Shown piece after piece: positions 1-9,136 of a stretch of 64,000 bases of DNA; position 1 is the stretch's first letter; each line of letters starts with the position of its first letter. Origin of the DNA: Aurantiochytrium sp. KH105 (lineage: Eukaryota; Sar; Bigyra; Thraustochytrida; Thraustochytriidae); NCBI GenBank assembly GCA_003116975.1, contig BGKB01000031.1:186001-250000 (forward strand). Direction: 5' to 3'. Position numbers and translations under genes: made by a program. A model generated the notes under the pieces. That model searched no databases. It was given only the letters and a program-made list of their open reading frames with translations, and had not been told where the DNA came from.

Positions 1-2
1 AG

Positions 3-1208
3 GACGAGCGCGAAAAGGCGTCGGCGGCAGCCCATGCCGCAGACGAGAAACGCGCTGCGGCCGAGGAGCAGCGCGCCGCCGCAAATGATGCCGTGCGCCG
101 CAGCGAGGAGGCCCACGAGGACGCCGTCCACCAGCGAGCCGCTGCCGTCGAGGCGCGTAAAAAGGCTGCATCCGAGCGCAAGCTTGCTGTGGATTCGCGC
201 TCGCTCGCGCAGCAGAGCCGCAAGGCTGCGGCGGCTTCACGCGAGGCCTCTGACAAGGCTGCTCGTCTTGCTGAGACCTCGCGTCAGACGGCCGAGAGCT
301 CGCGCATGGCGGCCACGGCCACAAGCGAGGCTGCTCAAATGATGAGCGACGAGGCCGAGCTCACTCGCGAGCGTGCCGTGGCCGCCACGGATGCCGCGCA
401 CTCGGCCCTCATCGAAGCCAACATTGCCAAGGAGGAGGCCAGCGAGGAGCGCAAGGACGCCGTCGCTGCTCGCCAGGTCGCCGAGTCGGAGCGCAAGGCA
501 GCCGCAGCACAGCGCGCCGAGGCCGAGGCCAAGCGTGCCACCGCACAAGAGCAGGCCCGCCACGCCCAGGAACAACGTGATGCTGCCACTTCGCGTGCCG
601 ATGAAGCCGAAGCCCAGCGCGTACGCGTTTCCGAGCAGGAGGAGCGCGCTCTCAAGGCCGCCGCCAACGCAGAACAAATTCGTGCCGATGCCGTGCAGCC
701 TCGTGTTGATGCCGAGGCTGCGCTCGCGGCTTCTACCGAGGCCCTCGAGCATGCGCGTGAACAGCGCCAGGCCGCCGTCGATGCCCGTGCTCGTGCACAA
801 GACCAGCTTGCCGCGCAAAAGAGTGCTCGCGCCGATGCGCAGAGCGCCCTCGAAGAAGCAGAGCACCAGCGCAAGGCTGCTCAGGACGCTCGGCAGGCTG
901 CCCAGGAGCTTCTTGACGCCTCGCGTGAGGCTCGCGAAGAGGTCGCCCGAGCCCGTGAGGACGCCGAGAGCGCGCAGGAAGAGGCCGATGAGGCCTCGCG
1001 TGCCGCTGAGGCCCCTCGCGCCGCTGCCGAGGAAGCCGTCGCTAGCTCGGTCAAGGTCTTTGCGAAGGCGTCTGCCTTTATGGAGAAGTTCAAGGCCGAG
1101 AGCGACGACGCCTCGGACCAGGGTCGGATCTGGTGGATGGATCGCGAGCTCACCGAAGCCAAAAAGTTTATGAGCCCCAAGCAGCTTGAGCAATACGAAG
1201 ATTACTAA
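3..1208 (+). CDS. Ala/Glu/Arg-rich coiled-coil protein, 3' part (5' end outside window)
   Basis: The reading frame is open from the window edge, so only the last 401 residues or so are present. They are almost entirely A, E, R, Q, S, D and K, with very few prolines or glycines and heptad-like spacing, which predicts one long continuous coiled coil. The last 55 residues differ: an aromatic stretch (VFAKASAFMEKFK), then IWWMDRELTEAKKF and the terminal residues QLEQYEDY, suggesting a small C-terminal folding or docking element. No catalytic motif is visible. Such rods occur in cytoskeletal, flagellar-root and centrosomal proteins, but I cannot assign a family. The antisense strand also holds a long open frame, which is a by-product of the biased composition. 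Confidence 0.75.
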   Translation, partial: DEREKASAAAHAADEKRAAAEEQRAAANDAVRRSEEAHEDAVHQRAAAVEARKKAASERKLAVDSRSLAQQSRKAAAASREASDKAARLAETSRQTAESSRMAATATSEAAQMMSDEAELTRERAVAATDAAHSALIEANIAKEEASEERKDAVAARQVAESERKAAAAQRAEAEAKRATAQEQARHAQEQRDAATSRADEAEAQRVRVSEQEERALKAAANAEQIRADAVQPRVDAEAALAASTEALEHAREQRQAAVDARARAQDQLAAQKSARADAQSALEEAEHQRKAAQDARQAAQELLDASREAREEVARAREDAESAQEEADEASRAAEAPRAAAEEAVASSVKVFAKASAFMEKFKAESDDASDQGRIWWMDRELTEAKKFMSPKQLEQYEDY

Positions 1209-1725
1209 GTGGTCGGGCGTCTGTTTGTTTCTGCGCGATGATGATTCGTGATATGCCACCCGCCGAAATTTACCTGTCCTCCCTGCTTCACTGCCTGCCT
1301 GCAAGTCTATGTCATTCGTCGCGTGGTAGGTAGGCAGGTAGAATCGACAAGTTGTATTTTGTTGTTGTGTTCCCGTCATCCTTTCCCCATTCTTGCTTTT
1401 ACCAATCTTTTCGCTGTCTGTCTGTCTGTCTGCAAGCTTTCGCAGTCACCATGATCCGCGAAATAGACCACTTACGAAAACCCGTTGAGCCATTTGCGCT
1501 TGCTCTCCTCAAGCAAGGGCCTGTCTTTCCTTTCCTTTCTCAAAGTAAGACATCCCGTCCCATCCTACACCGTCCCAAACCATAGTGCTGCCACTCGAGT
1601 TCTAGGCGAGACACACGCTGCAGCGCTCCCGGTCAGGCCAGGTCGCGCGTCTGCTGCGCTTGCGCAGACACCGCTCCGTCCTCAGCCTGAACGTGCACGC
1701 GCCGCGCGGGAGCATCCGAGACTTG
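1209..1725. other. Intergenic spacer
   Basis: No gene seen. It holds the 3' flank of the coiled-coil gene, a short (CTGT)n tract at 1413-1432 and the presumed promoter of the EGF gene. Confidence 0.6.
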
Positions 1726-3960
1726 ATGACCGCGACCAGCCAGCGTCCGGTGCAGCTTGGCGCGCGGAGACGGAGAGCACGACGCCCCGATGCGTCCCAG
1801 CGCAGCGCATGCTGGGCAGCCGTCATCGCCGTGCTCGCGTTGACGTGGACTGCAACACAAGATGCGCTGACAGCAGAAGGAAGACCGTGCTCGAACGCGT
1901 GTTCTGGTCATGGGCAGTGCGTGCTCTCCGAGTCGGACGGGGCATATTGCACCTGTGTAAGAGGCTTCAACACGAGCGAAGGTCCAGACTGTTCGTTCAG
2001 GGAGTGCCCAAAGGATGTTGCGTGGTGGGACTTTGCCACCGCTGACGATGTGGCACACGCCGAGGTGGCCTGCAGTAACATGGGCGTTTGCGACGAAACA
2101 TCTGGACAGTGCGACTGTCAAGACGGCTTTGAAGGCATTGCATGCGAGCGGCTTTCATGTCCAGTGACCAATGGCAAAGTATGCATGGGTCGAGGACGAT
2201 GCATGTCGCTCCGAGAGGCTGCAGAAACCAAAGACGATGCCACCTTGTTTCGTGAAACAACGTATACGCGTTGGGATGCAGACAAAATTTACGGCTGCGT
2301 CTGCGATCCTGGATTCACCGGATATGACTGTTCGCTGAGAACGTGCACAGAAGGTATTGATATTATCAACGGAGCCTATCTGAGTGAAATTCAGATCCTC
2401 GACTGCACGTGCCCGACGAATTGCGACGGCTATTTTTACCTCAACTTTCGATCGCAATCCGTCAAAATTCTACATTCGGACTCGGACACGGAGCTCAAGG
2501 CAAGTCTCGAGTCGCTTGAAGCCATCGCTTCGGTTGATGTTACCCTATATGGAGGGTCGACCGTATGCGATAATGACGGCGTGAGTGCTGAAATCACCTT
2601 TCGCAACTTACCTGGCGACCTGCCCGACATGATCATCACTGGCGACTCGTACCTTACAAGCGACGGCGGAGCCACCAGTGTCAGTATGGTCACTAGTGGC
2701 TCAGCTGGATCGCAAGGCGGAACTTCTCGGGACGGAACAGCTCCAGTTACTGAATGCTCTGGGCGAGGATACTGCAATCGACAGTTTGGCTCGTGCTGGT
2801 GCCAGAACACCAACGTCGCTTCCACTGGTGGGCTTTTTGAGGCATCAGATGGCGAGGGAAACGCTGGCACGCGCGACGACTGCGGCAAAATCACCACCAC
2901 CCCAACCGCGTGCCCCTTTGCTGACAATGGCTCGGGAACGCCAACCGAGTGTGCGAGCCAAGGAACGTGTGACCCAACCACCTATCGTTGCTCTTGCAAC
3001 GCGGGCTATACGGGCCACAACTGCATGCTCTTGACCTGTCCGAGCGGACCGGCTTGGTTTGCGGAGCCGACCATGTCAAATTCTGTGCATGCAACCGCAG
3101 AGTGCTCCAATATGGGCATTTGCGACCGTGAAACTGGATTGTGCAGCTGCAAGTCCGGATTCACAGGCAACGCATGTCAGCTGCTTGCGTGCCCTGGGGC
3201 CGAGGAAGGTAACACCTGCAATGGTCATGGAACATGCTACAACATGCAACAGCTCGCCATGCTCTCGCTCGAAAACGGCGAACTTCGGGGCGTTACTTAT
3301 GGAACAGTTCCTGACGATGACAACTGGGACTACAATTCTATTCAGGGCTGCTATTGCGACGACGCTTATTTTCACGGGCCATTTGGTTGGGACTTTTCCT
3401 CATTTAGCGCAAGTTACGATTGTACCAAGCTTTCATGTCCCTATGGCGATAATCCTCAAACCACGGGCCAGGTTAACGAGGTGCAGACGATGACTTGCAT
3501 TGCCACTGCCGGCACATTTCAAGTGAGCTTTAGACAGGATATTTCAGCAGATATTCCGTACGATGCTACTGTGGCTCAGTTTCGGGCCTACCTTCAGGCT
3601 CTTTACTCGATCAATGAGGTAGCTGTATCTTTTGATAGCGGCTCGACGGTCTGCTCTTCAGGTGCAGGAACGGTGTCGACACTATCCTTTAAGGTTCCTG
3701 GAGATTTGCCTTTGCTCACGGCCGATACAACTCAGCTCACAGGATCAATCTCGTTTGAAGAAACTGTTCAGGGTACCACGGAGTTCATTGAATGCTCTGG
3801 TCAGGGAACTTGCGATCGTTCGACGGGTATTTGCGATTGTTTTCCTGGCTACTCATCGAGCGATGGTTCTGGCGACGGTGTTACGGTTGGCCAGCGCGGC
3901 GACTGTGGTGCCATGTTGATTTTTGCAAGTGCTCAAGATGAGGACGCGGAGACATTGTGA
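1726..3960 (+). CDS. Secreted or type II membrane EGF-repeat protein (tenascin/mastigoneme-like)
   Basis: Predicted 744 residues from the first ATG of the frame. An Arg-rich N-terminus precedes a hydrophobic stretch (about residues 29-41, AAVIAVLALTW) that should act as a signal peptide or anchor. Then come repeated EGF-like modules with the tenascin pattern C-x-G-x-G-x-C ... C-x-C-x2-G-(Y/F)-x-G-x2-C, near residues 50, 110, 155, 345, 415, 465 and 690. Two copies of another module (about 220-325 and 580-690) alternate with them; both have a short start (LDCTC or MTCIA), a central LESLEAIASVDV or LQALYSINEVAV segment, then STVC and PGDLP. This EGF/beta-module alternation is typical of stramenopile surface proteins, including flagellar-hair (Sig1/Ocm-type) proteins. 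The mastigoneme role is inference. No C-terminal membrane segment is seen. An AATAAA lies about 70 bp past the stop. Confidence 0.85.
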   Translation: MTATSQRPVQLGARRRRARRPDASQRSACWAAVIAVLALTWTATQDALTAEGRPCSNACSGHGQCVLSESDGAYCTCVRGFNTSEGPDCSFRECPKDVAWWDFATADDVAHAEVACSNMGVCDETSGQCDCQDGFEGIACERLSCPVTNGKVCMGRGRCMSLREAAETKDDATLFRETTYTRWDADKIYGCVCDPGFTGYDCSLRTCTEGIDIINGAYLSEIQILDCTCPTNCDGYFYLNFRSQSVKILHSDSDTELKASLESLEAIASVDVTLYGGSTVCDNDGVSAEITFRNLPGDLPDMIITGDSYLTSDGGATSVSMVTSGSAGSQGGTSRDGTAPVTECSGRGYCNRQFGSCWCQNTNVASTGGLFEASDGEGNAGTRDDCGKITTTPTACPFADNGSGTPTECASQGTCDPTTYRCSCNAGYTGHNCMLLTCPSGPAWFAEPTMSNSVHATAECSNMGICDRETGLCSCKSGFTGNACQLLACPGAEEGNTCNGHGTCYNMQQLAMLSLENGELRGVTYGTVPDDDNWDYNSIQGCYCDDAYFHGPFGWDFSSFSASYDCTKLSCPYGDNPQTTGQVNEVQTMTCIATAGTFQVSFRQDISADIPYDATVAQFRAYLQALYSINEVAVSFDSGSTVCSSGAGTVSTLSFKVPGDLPLLTADTTQLTGSISFEETVQGTTEFIECSGQGTCDRSTGICDCFPGYSSSDGSGDGVTVGQRGDCGAMLIFASAQDEDAETL

Positions 3961-4108
3961 GTGATGATTTTGAGAGATGGATAGACAGATGGATAGATAG
4001 AGAGAGAGAGAGAGAGAACTACTAAAGATAGAATAAACCATCAAAGCTTGATGAATGAACCTCGTTCCTTGTTTGACCTGCTACCAAGATGTGGTGGTCA
4101 CGGTAGGC

Positions 4109-4288
4109 CTAGCGATACAGACGCTCCGTAAGGCGGTGGCCAACGTGCTTGATACGCTCAGAGCGCTTACGAGCCTTATTGGAGTGCTTGGATCGATGCA
4201 TCGCCTTAGCGATCTTCAGCGTGTGCTTCCATGCGTGCGGATGCGGAGAAACAAGGCTTTCCTCGGTTGGGACCTCGAGCCATTGTGG
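4109..4288 (-). other. Possible small basic protein or terminal exon
   Basis: In one minus-strand frame the segment reads, after an upstream stop, WLEVPTEESLVSPHPHAW, then KHTLKIAKAMHRSKHSNKAR, and ends in RLTERLYR before a stop. It is rich in K, R and H with few hydrophobics, as in small ribosomal or nucleic-acid-binding proteins. The only in-frame ATG leaves 30 residues. A second ATG with good context (ACCACAATGG, 4283-4281) is one frame off and gives a 25-residue peptide. It could be a terminal exon whose 5' part was not found, a frame-disrupted small gene, or chance. Confidence 0.25.
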
Positions 4289-4650
4289 TCAGCCTATTTT
4301 TTTCAAATCATGTTAATTTTTTTCGTCACGTCAATCGAGAAACATCGTCGCGTCGCAGGTAAACCTACTGCGAGAACGCTCACCAATAAAGCCAAGTCTC
4401 TAAAAAAAATAGTCTGGTCCTGACTCCAAGGCCGGCGTGGCTAACAAAATAGAGAGAGAGAGAGAGTCCACGAAGCAACTCCACAGTGCGTGCCCACAGT
4501 AGAAAGCTGGCCTTGCTTTCTCTTTTGGAGCCAAAATGGACTCTGCCCGGCGCGGGCTCTGCTGGATGGAGCTGCGTGAACAGGATGCGCGCGAGCACGC
4601 GCGGGACTGGCAGGGGCTTCGGGAGAGGAGCAGAAAGCAAAGGCGGAGAG

Positions 4651-4693
4651 GCTTGCTTGCTCGCTCGCTCGCTCGCTCGCTCGCTCGCTCGCT
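4651..4693. repeat. (CTCG)n microsatellite
   Basis: About ten CTCG units preceded by GCTTGCTTG, ending 75 bp before the ATG at 4768, so probably in the promoter or 5' leader. Confidence 0.9.
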
Positions 4694-4767
4694 CTCCTTC
4701 CCGCGCAAGGCGCGCAGGCCCAAGTGTCAGGCAGTCTAGCTGACTGGCCGCAGCCGCGTGCGAGAGG

Positions 4768-6459
4768 ATGGCGCCGCCGATGCACGACGAGCTCAAGTCG
4801 ACCTCGCGGCACTTTATCGTGGCGGTCGCACTACAAGCGCAAGAGAAACCAGTCACGGCGGTGGACGAACTCAAACGCGGCGTGCGCAAGGAGTACCCCA
4901 TCAAGTACTTGGAGGAGATTGGCGCAGTGCCGACGCCGCAAAATATTGCCCTCGTAGAGAAAGAAATGGGCATCGACACCAACTGCAAAGTCTCGGCGGC
5001 GTGGAAGTCCCGTGGGTCGGTCCACGACTCTTTGTACGTGGCCCCCAAATTCCCGAACCAGTCTCTCGACGCAGCCACCGCCGCTGCCGCAGCCGAGGGA
5101 GGCGAAACGTTACATGCAAAGGAAATTGCCGGCAACACGTCCGCGGCATCTTCGACTCTGACTGGGACACCGCTGGACTTTGCCATCGTAAATGCCTCGC
5201 TTGCGCGCCAAGAACAAGCCATGCTTGATAAAGTTAAAGTGCAACGCTACAGGCGCCCGGAGGCGCGCAACAAGACGCAGCGGCAGCACTTTCCAGGAAG
5301 ACGCCGTCAACGACCACTTCGGCCCGGAAAATCTCTATATGACAACAGCAAAGACGAGAGCAGGTCTGGTGATGACCTCATCGACGACCATGGAGATGTT
5401 GAAGCAACGATTGCCTTTCTCGAGGCGACTCTGAACGAGGGTGACAAGGGCCTCTTGCTGGACGGCACACAGGAGTCGGCCGATTCAGACGCAGATCCAA
5501 ACACTGCGAGTACAAGCCAGCAGCGGCGGGCTCGGGGCGTAAAGCTGAATCTACGCTTTCACTCGGTCGATGAGCTCAAGGCAGATTTTGCCGCCCTCGA
5601 TGTCCTGAATGGTGCCGAGGCAATGGCATTGACTGTTCCGCGTAGTCTCCGATTAGATCAAGACATCGGCAAGCCGTGCATGCTGAAACGCATCCCACTC
5701 ACAGCAGCCATGATGGAGGAACTCCAGGAACCATTTACGTTGGTTTTGGGACGGCATCGAGAACAGCTCGAAAACGTTTTGAAGGAGCTCAACCTTCTTT
5801 GCCTTCGCGCCAATTTGGGCGGGCTCATCCAGGTGGGGCCCGTGCTAAACATCGTTGACCATGCATGCATGCTCGTTTTCCGGCAGATTCTGCTCCAACA
5901 CATTGATGCGGATGGACTTGGTGCCTCGCGAGAGCTTCCGGACGCTGCAGCATGCCGATCAGCTCTTTTGGCAAGTTTCCGACGTCATCGCACATCGGAG
6001 GCGCTGTTCGCAACACGTGTCCTCGTTGACGTCTTTTTCTTTTCTGTATATCGCAATTCGATGGCCGAGCTCGCGTGCAACGAGACGCAGCGAGCCAAGG
6101 TGATGAAACAACAAGTACAACAGTCGCAACGACGAATGCAAACAGACGACACAATGGCAGGTCTGGAAGACTGCGAGTTTGCCTTGCGAGAGAAATTGCG
6201 CCGCCAGGAGCAGCTTGCGCGTAGCACAGAGCTATCCAAGCTGTACAACCCGGCTCGATGCAAGGTGGACGCCCTCCTTTGTGGCATACTGGACAAAAGC
6301 ATGCTGCTCCGCCTGAGTCCAGGGCTTTCAGGCCATACAACGCGACGTCTGCCATCGTTGAAAGCCATTTGTGGGCACGGTCAAGGCAGCACTCACGCCC
6401 GACTATTGCGACTCAAGACCACGTCAGACATTGGTTCGGCTTCGTCTAGCTGTGCTTGA
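4768..6459 (+). CDS. Uncharacterised protein, 563 residues
   Basis: It begins with an ATG in good context (GAGGATGGC). No family is recognised. The N-terminal 90 residues look globular (VDELKRGVRKEYPIKYLEEI, VPTPQNIALVEKEMGI). A low-complexity linker follows (poly-Ala near 95-105, basic 150-190, acidic 200-250). Residues 260-480 look like an alpha-helical domain (LVLGRHREQLENVLKELNLL, VDHACMLVFRQILLQHID, ATRVLVDVFFFSVYRNSM), ending in a Gln/Arg coiled coil. The last 50 residues are Ser/Arg/Gly-rich and look poorly coding, so the true 3' end may involve splicing. The stop overlaps the end of the convergent kinase gene by 14 bp. Confidence 0.65.
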   Translation: MAPPMHDELKSTSRHFIVAVALQAQEKPVTAVDELKRGVRKEYPIKYLEEIGAVPTPQNIALVEKEMGIDTNCKVSAAWKSRGSVHDSLYVAPKFPNQSLDAATAAAAAEGGETLHAKEIAGNTSAASSTLTGTPLDFAIVNASLARQEQAMLDKVKVQRYRRPEARNKTQRQHFPGRRRQRPLRPGKSLYDNSKDESRSGDDLIDDHGDVEATIAFLEATLNEGDKGLLLDGTQESADSDADPNTASTSQQRRARGVKLNLRFHSVDELKADFAALDVLNGAEAMALTVPRSLRLDQDIGKPCMLKRIPLTAAMMEELQEPFTLVLGRHREQLENVLKELNLLCLRANLGGLIQVGPVLNIVDHACMLVFRQILLQHIDADGLGASRELPDAAACRSALLASFRRHRTSEALFATRVLVDVFFFSVYRNSMAELACNETQRAKVMKQQVQQSQRRMQTDDTMAGLEDCEFALREKLRRQEQLARSTELSKLYNPARCKVDALLCGILDKSMLLRLSPGLSGHTTRRLPSLKAICGHGQGSTHARLLRLKTTSDIGSASSSCA

Positions 6460-7143
6460 GATTCTGAGGATACGATGGCGAAGGCCAATGCATGACATCA
6501 AGACTAAAGTGCGGCAGTGGATCTGTAGTGAAGACATTATGGTGCAGACAGTCCTGAGCGGTTGGGCGGTCGACGTACTGCAACATTGTGTCGACAAGGT
6601 GGAGATAGTCTGACGAGGCTTGCGGGCATCGCTTGGCAAGCGCCGTGAGCAGAATCCGGTCCGAGTCGGGGAAAACGAGTTTCCCCACGTCGGGAACAAA
6701 ATCGGCGTCTGCCTCGGCTGTCCACGGGTGCGAGCCGAGAAGGTGAGCCACGCGCGAGATTTGGTCAATGTCGTTGTCTCCGGGGAAGAGCGTCTCGCAA
6801 GCATTGAGAAATGTGCCAAAGATAACTCCAATTGCCCAGACATCTACTGTGGCGTCGTAACGACGCGATCCAAAGAGGATTTCAGGGGCTCTAAACCAGC
6901 GGGTCATGATTTGATGGCTAAAAGTACGGCCATCTTCGTATCGAAAGCTGCGAGCGAGGCCGAAATCGCCAAGCTTGACGCGACCATCTTTCCACAGGAG
7001 CACATTGCCTGGTTTCAGGTCGCGGTGCATGATTCCACAGCTGTGGAGATGAGCGACACCTTGAAGAATCTCTCTGCCCAGGTACTTTGCCATGGCCTCG
7101 TCCCACACAGGTTCCTGGTCTTTGAAGCTCATATTGATGTCGC

Positions 7144-7177
<34 letters not shown>

Positions 7178-7510
7178 GCTCTTGCTGCGGGGAGCATTTG
7201 TCTCGAGGAAGACGTCCATGTCAATGTGCGCAAGCTCCATGACCAGACACAGGCTAAGGCCGTGCGCGAAGACATCGAGAAGGCGCACGACATTCGGGTG
7301 TCCATCTGTGAGCCGAAGGCTGAGGACCTCTCTGAGCGCTGCCGACGGGACCCACTTTGTGCTGCTGAGCGCGACCTTTTTGAGCGCGACCTCGCGTTCC
7401 TCGCATTTTCCACCCGCCGCCTGGTGTGCTTTGCAAGCCTTGCGTCGCGCGGAAAAGACGCTCCCAAAGGTGCCGCCGCCGAGCGCGCCGCCCAGGCGGT
7501 AGGCCTCCAT
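6446..7510 (-). CDS. CDK20: CDK20/CCRK-like cyclin-dependent kinase
   Basis: A 354-residue CMGC Ser/Thr kinase. Gly-rich loop LGGGTFGSVFSA (10-21), VAIKK-type lysine VALKK (K44), C-helix equivalent WVPSAALREV, catalytic HRDLKPGN (162-169), DFG (182-184) and T-loop SHQIMTRWFRAPEILFGSRR with one likely activating threonine (T203). The RYDATVDVWAIGVIFG and LFPGDNDIDQI segments and the tail LHHNVFTTDPLPH resemble vertebrate CDK20/CCRK (YFFTAPLPAHP) more than cell-cycle CDKs. CCRK controls flagellar length and ciliary entry in algae and animals, which suits a zoosporic protist. Eleven asparagines (112-122), encoded by a (GTT)n tract on the plus strand, interrupt the hinge/helix-D region. The 5' end faces the glycerol-3-phosphate dehydrogenase gene across a 1.6-kb repeat-rich spacer. 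Confidence 0.85.
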
Positions 7511-7912
7511 CGTCCGTTCTTGCGACCAACAAAATCTCTCTTATCGATTCCACCGCCAGTCGATCGATCCACGGGACACCGTGGACGCAGCCTCGGGTGG
7601 GTCAGGCCCGACAGCGTCAGCGCCCGCCCGCGCAGCCCTCGGCCTTGGTCGCAGAGCCGCTCCCTCTCCCTCGAGGCCGCGGCGCGTCGACGTCCCCGAG
7701 GCGGGCGGTGACGTGCCCTTGGACGGCACAAAGAGCGCGCTCGAGGAAGCGTCCCCGCCGCTGCCGCCGCGGCCGCCGCGGCCCGCCGCTCCCGGGCTCC
7801 CTCCCCGCTCCTCCCCGCGGCGCTCGTGCGCGCCCGAGCTCGCTCGCGCCTGCGAGCTCGATGTCTTGGCCTGTTTCCCGCTGGGCTGTTCCGGGTCTGC
7901 AACGGCGCCTGG

Positions 7913-8020
7913 TCTCATATCTCAACTCGTCTCAACTCATCTCATCTCAACTCGTCTCATCTTATCACATCTCATCTCGTCTCGCCTCGTCTCGCCTCGC
8001 CTCGCCTCGCCTCGCGGTGC
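7913..8020. repeat. Pentanucleotide minisatellite (TCTCA/TCTCG/TCGCC)
   Basis: About 108 bp of 5-bp units drifting from TCTCA and TCTCG to a run of pure CTCGC. Similar tracts of different pentamers occur elsewhere in the window. Confidence 0.9.
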
Positions 8021-8860
8021 GCGATCGTCCCAAGGCAGGCCGCCTCGAGCGCGTCTTCCGGGAGCGGGGGCGGGAGTCGGGCTCGCACGGGTCGCGCCTC
8101 GTCGGGGTGACGCAGCTCGCTGTCGCTGCCGTGCCGCGCGCGACACTCTCACGCCTTGCGAGGTCGGCGTCGACGCTTCAGAGACTGCGAGAGCGAGAGA
8201 GCTAAACGAAGTGAAGCGGCTTTGCGCTGGTTTGACCCGACTTGGAAAGTTTTCCCCTGCTCTGCTTGCTCCACACGCCCCGGGCCGCGACCAAATAACT
8301 TTCTTCTGCTCTGCTCTTCTCTGCTCTTGGCTCTTGGCTCTTGGCTCTTGGCTCCTGGCTCTGATTTGCTCTGCTCGCGTCCCACTCCATCCATTCCATC
8401 CCGTTGCCTCGCCGCACATTTTCGTCCCAGTCGCATCCCATCGCGACCCGCGCGCCGTCTCCCTCGCCTGGCCCGCTGCCCTCGCCGGCCCCGGCCGCAC
8501 AGCTCCGCTCTCCGCGCCGCGCTCAGCCCTCCACGCTGCGCTGCGCCCTGCTCGCCGGGCCCGCGCGGGCGCGCGTCGCGTCAGCGCCGCGTCTCGCGCG
8601 ATTTGTGTATGCTCGGGGCCCTGGCGGAGGCGGTGACGAAGGCGCGGCCGCCATCGCATCTTCCTCGCCGCGCAGCGCAGGCTCTGCCCGCGCACCCGAA
8701 TGCCCTCCGCGACGACCGCCGCCGCGCCCGCGAGTGCATCCCTCCCCGCCCGCCCGCCCGCCTCGCCGCGCCGCGCCGCGCCAGCCGCGCGAGTCGAGTA
8801 TGCGCGGCGGGGTCGTACGCGCCGGCGCGGCATACGCGCGACGTATACAGTGGCCTCGCC

Positions 8861-8917
8861 TCGCGCATAAGGCTCCTCCGCCTCAGCTATAACAAGGGGA
8901 CCTGACCTTATGCGCGA
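8861..8917. promoter_or_regulatory. Perfect 12-bp inverted repeat upstream of GPD2
   Basis: TCGCGCATAAGG (8861-8872) is matched by its reverse complement CCTTATGCGCGA (8906-8917) with a 33-nt spacer, 220 bp upstream of the dehydrogenase ATG. It could be a dimeric factor site or a cruciform or hairpin in the leader. Function unknown. Confidence 0.35.
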
Positions 8918-9136
8918 ACACCAAATCCGCAGCCATATACCCTTCCACATACTGCGTACATACGCGGAGCGAGCGAGGCCAGCGACGGAGAGAGTCCAGG
9001 CGGTGACGAGCCCCGGCGGCAAACCCGCAAGAGGACTCGCTGCCGCGCGGCTTTGGAGCAGCGGAGTCGAGGCGGGCGAGGCGAGGAGCGGCGAGGCGAG
9101 CGGCGGCGAGGAGCGCGGCCGAGGCCCGCGGAGAGG

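Larger units (their letters stand above)
3961..4767. other. Intergenic region with microsatellites and a small antisense basic ORF
   Basis: It contains (GA)n at about 4001-4017 and 4451-4466, a poly(A)-type AATAAA near 4032, a palindrome TAGGCCTA at 4104-4111 and a (CTCG)n tract at about 4651-4693 just before the next gene. On the minus strand a 59-codon open stretch (4109-4288) encodes a very basic C-terminal-like peptide; see its own entry. Confidence 0.6.
7511..9136. other. GC-rich divergent promoter region with pentanucleotide repeats
   Basis: It separates the kinase (minus) from the dehydrogenase (plus). It holds a TCTCA/TCGCC minisatellite (7913-8020), a GGCTCTT-type repeat near 8310-8365 and a perfect 12-bp inverted repeat (8861-8872/8906-8917). 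Long open frames on both strands are GC-driven and show no protein-like character. Confidence 0.6.

Noticed and set aside
237-1379. 380-codon minus-strand frame over the coiled-coil gene
   Set aside because: Leu/Gly-rich mirror of Ala/Glu/Arg codons; no domain.
6371-6613. Frame that could extend the 563-residue protein in another phase
   Set aside because: It starts at a non-ATG codon after a stop and is antisense to the kinase; no splice pair found.
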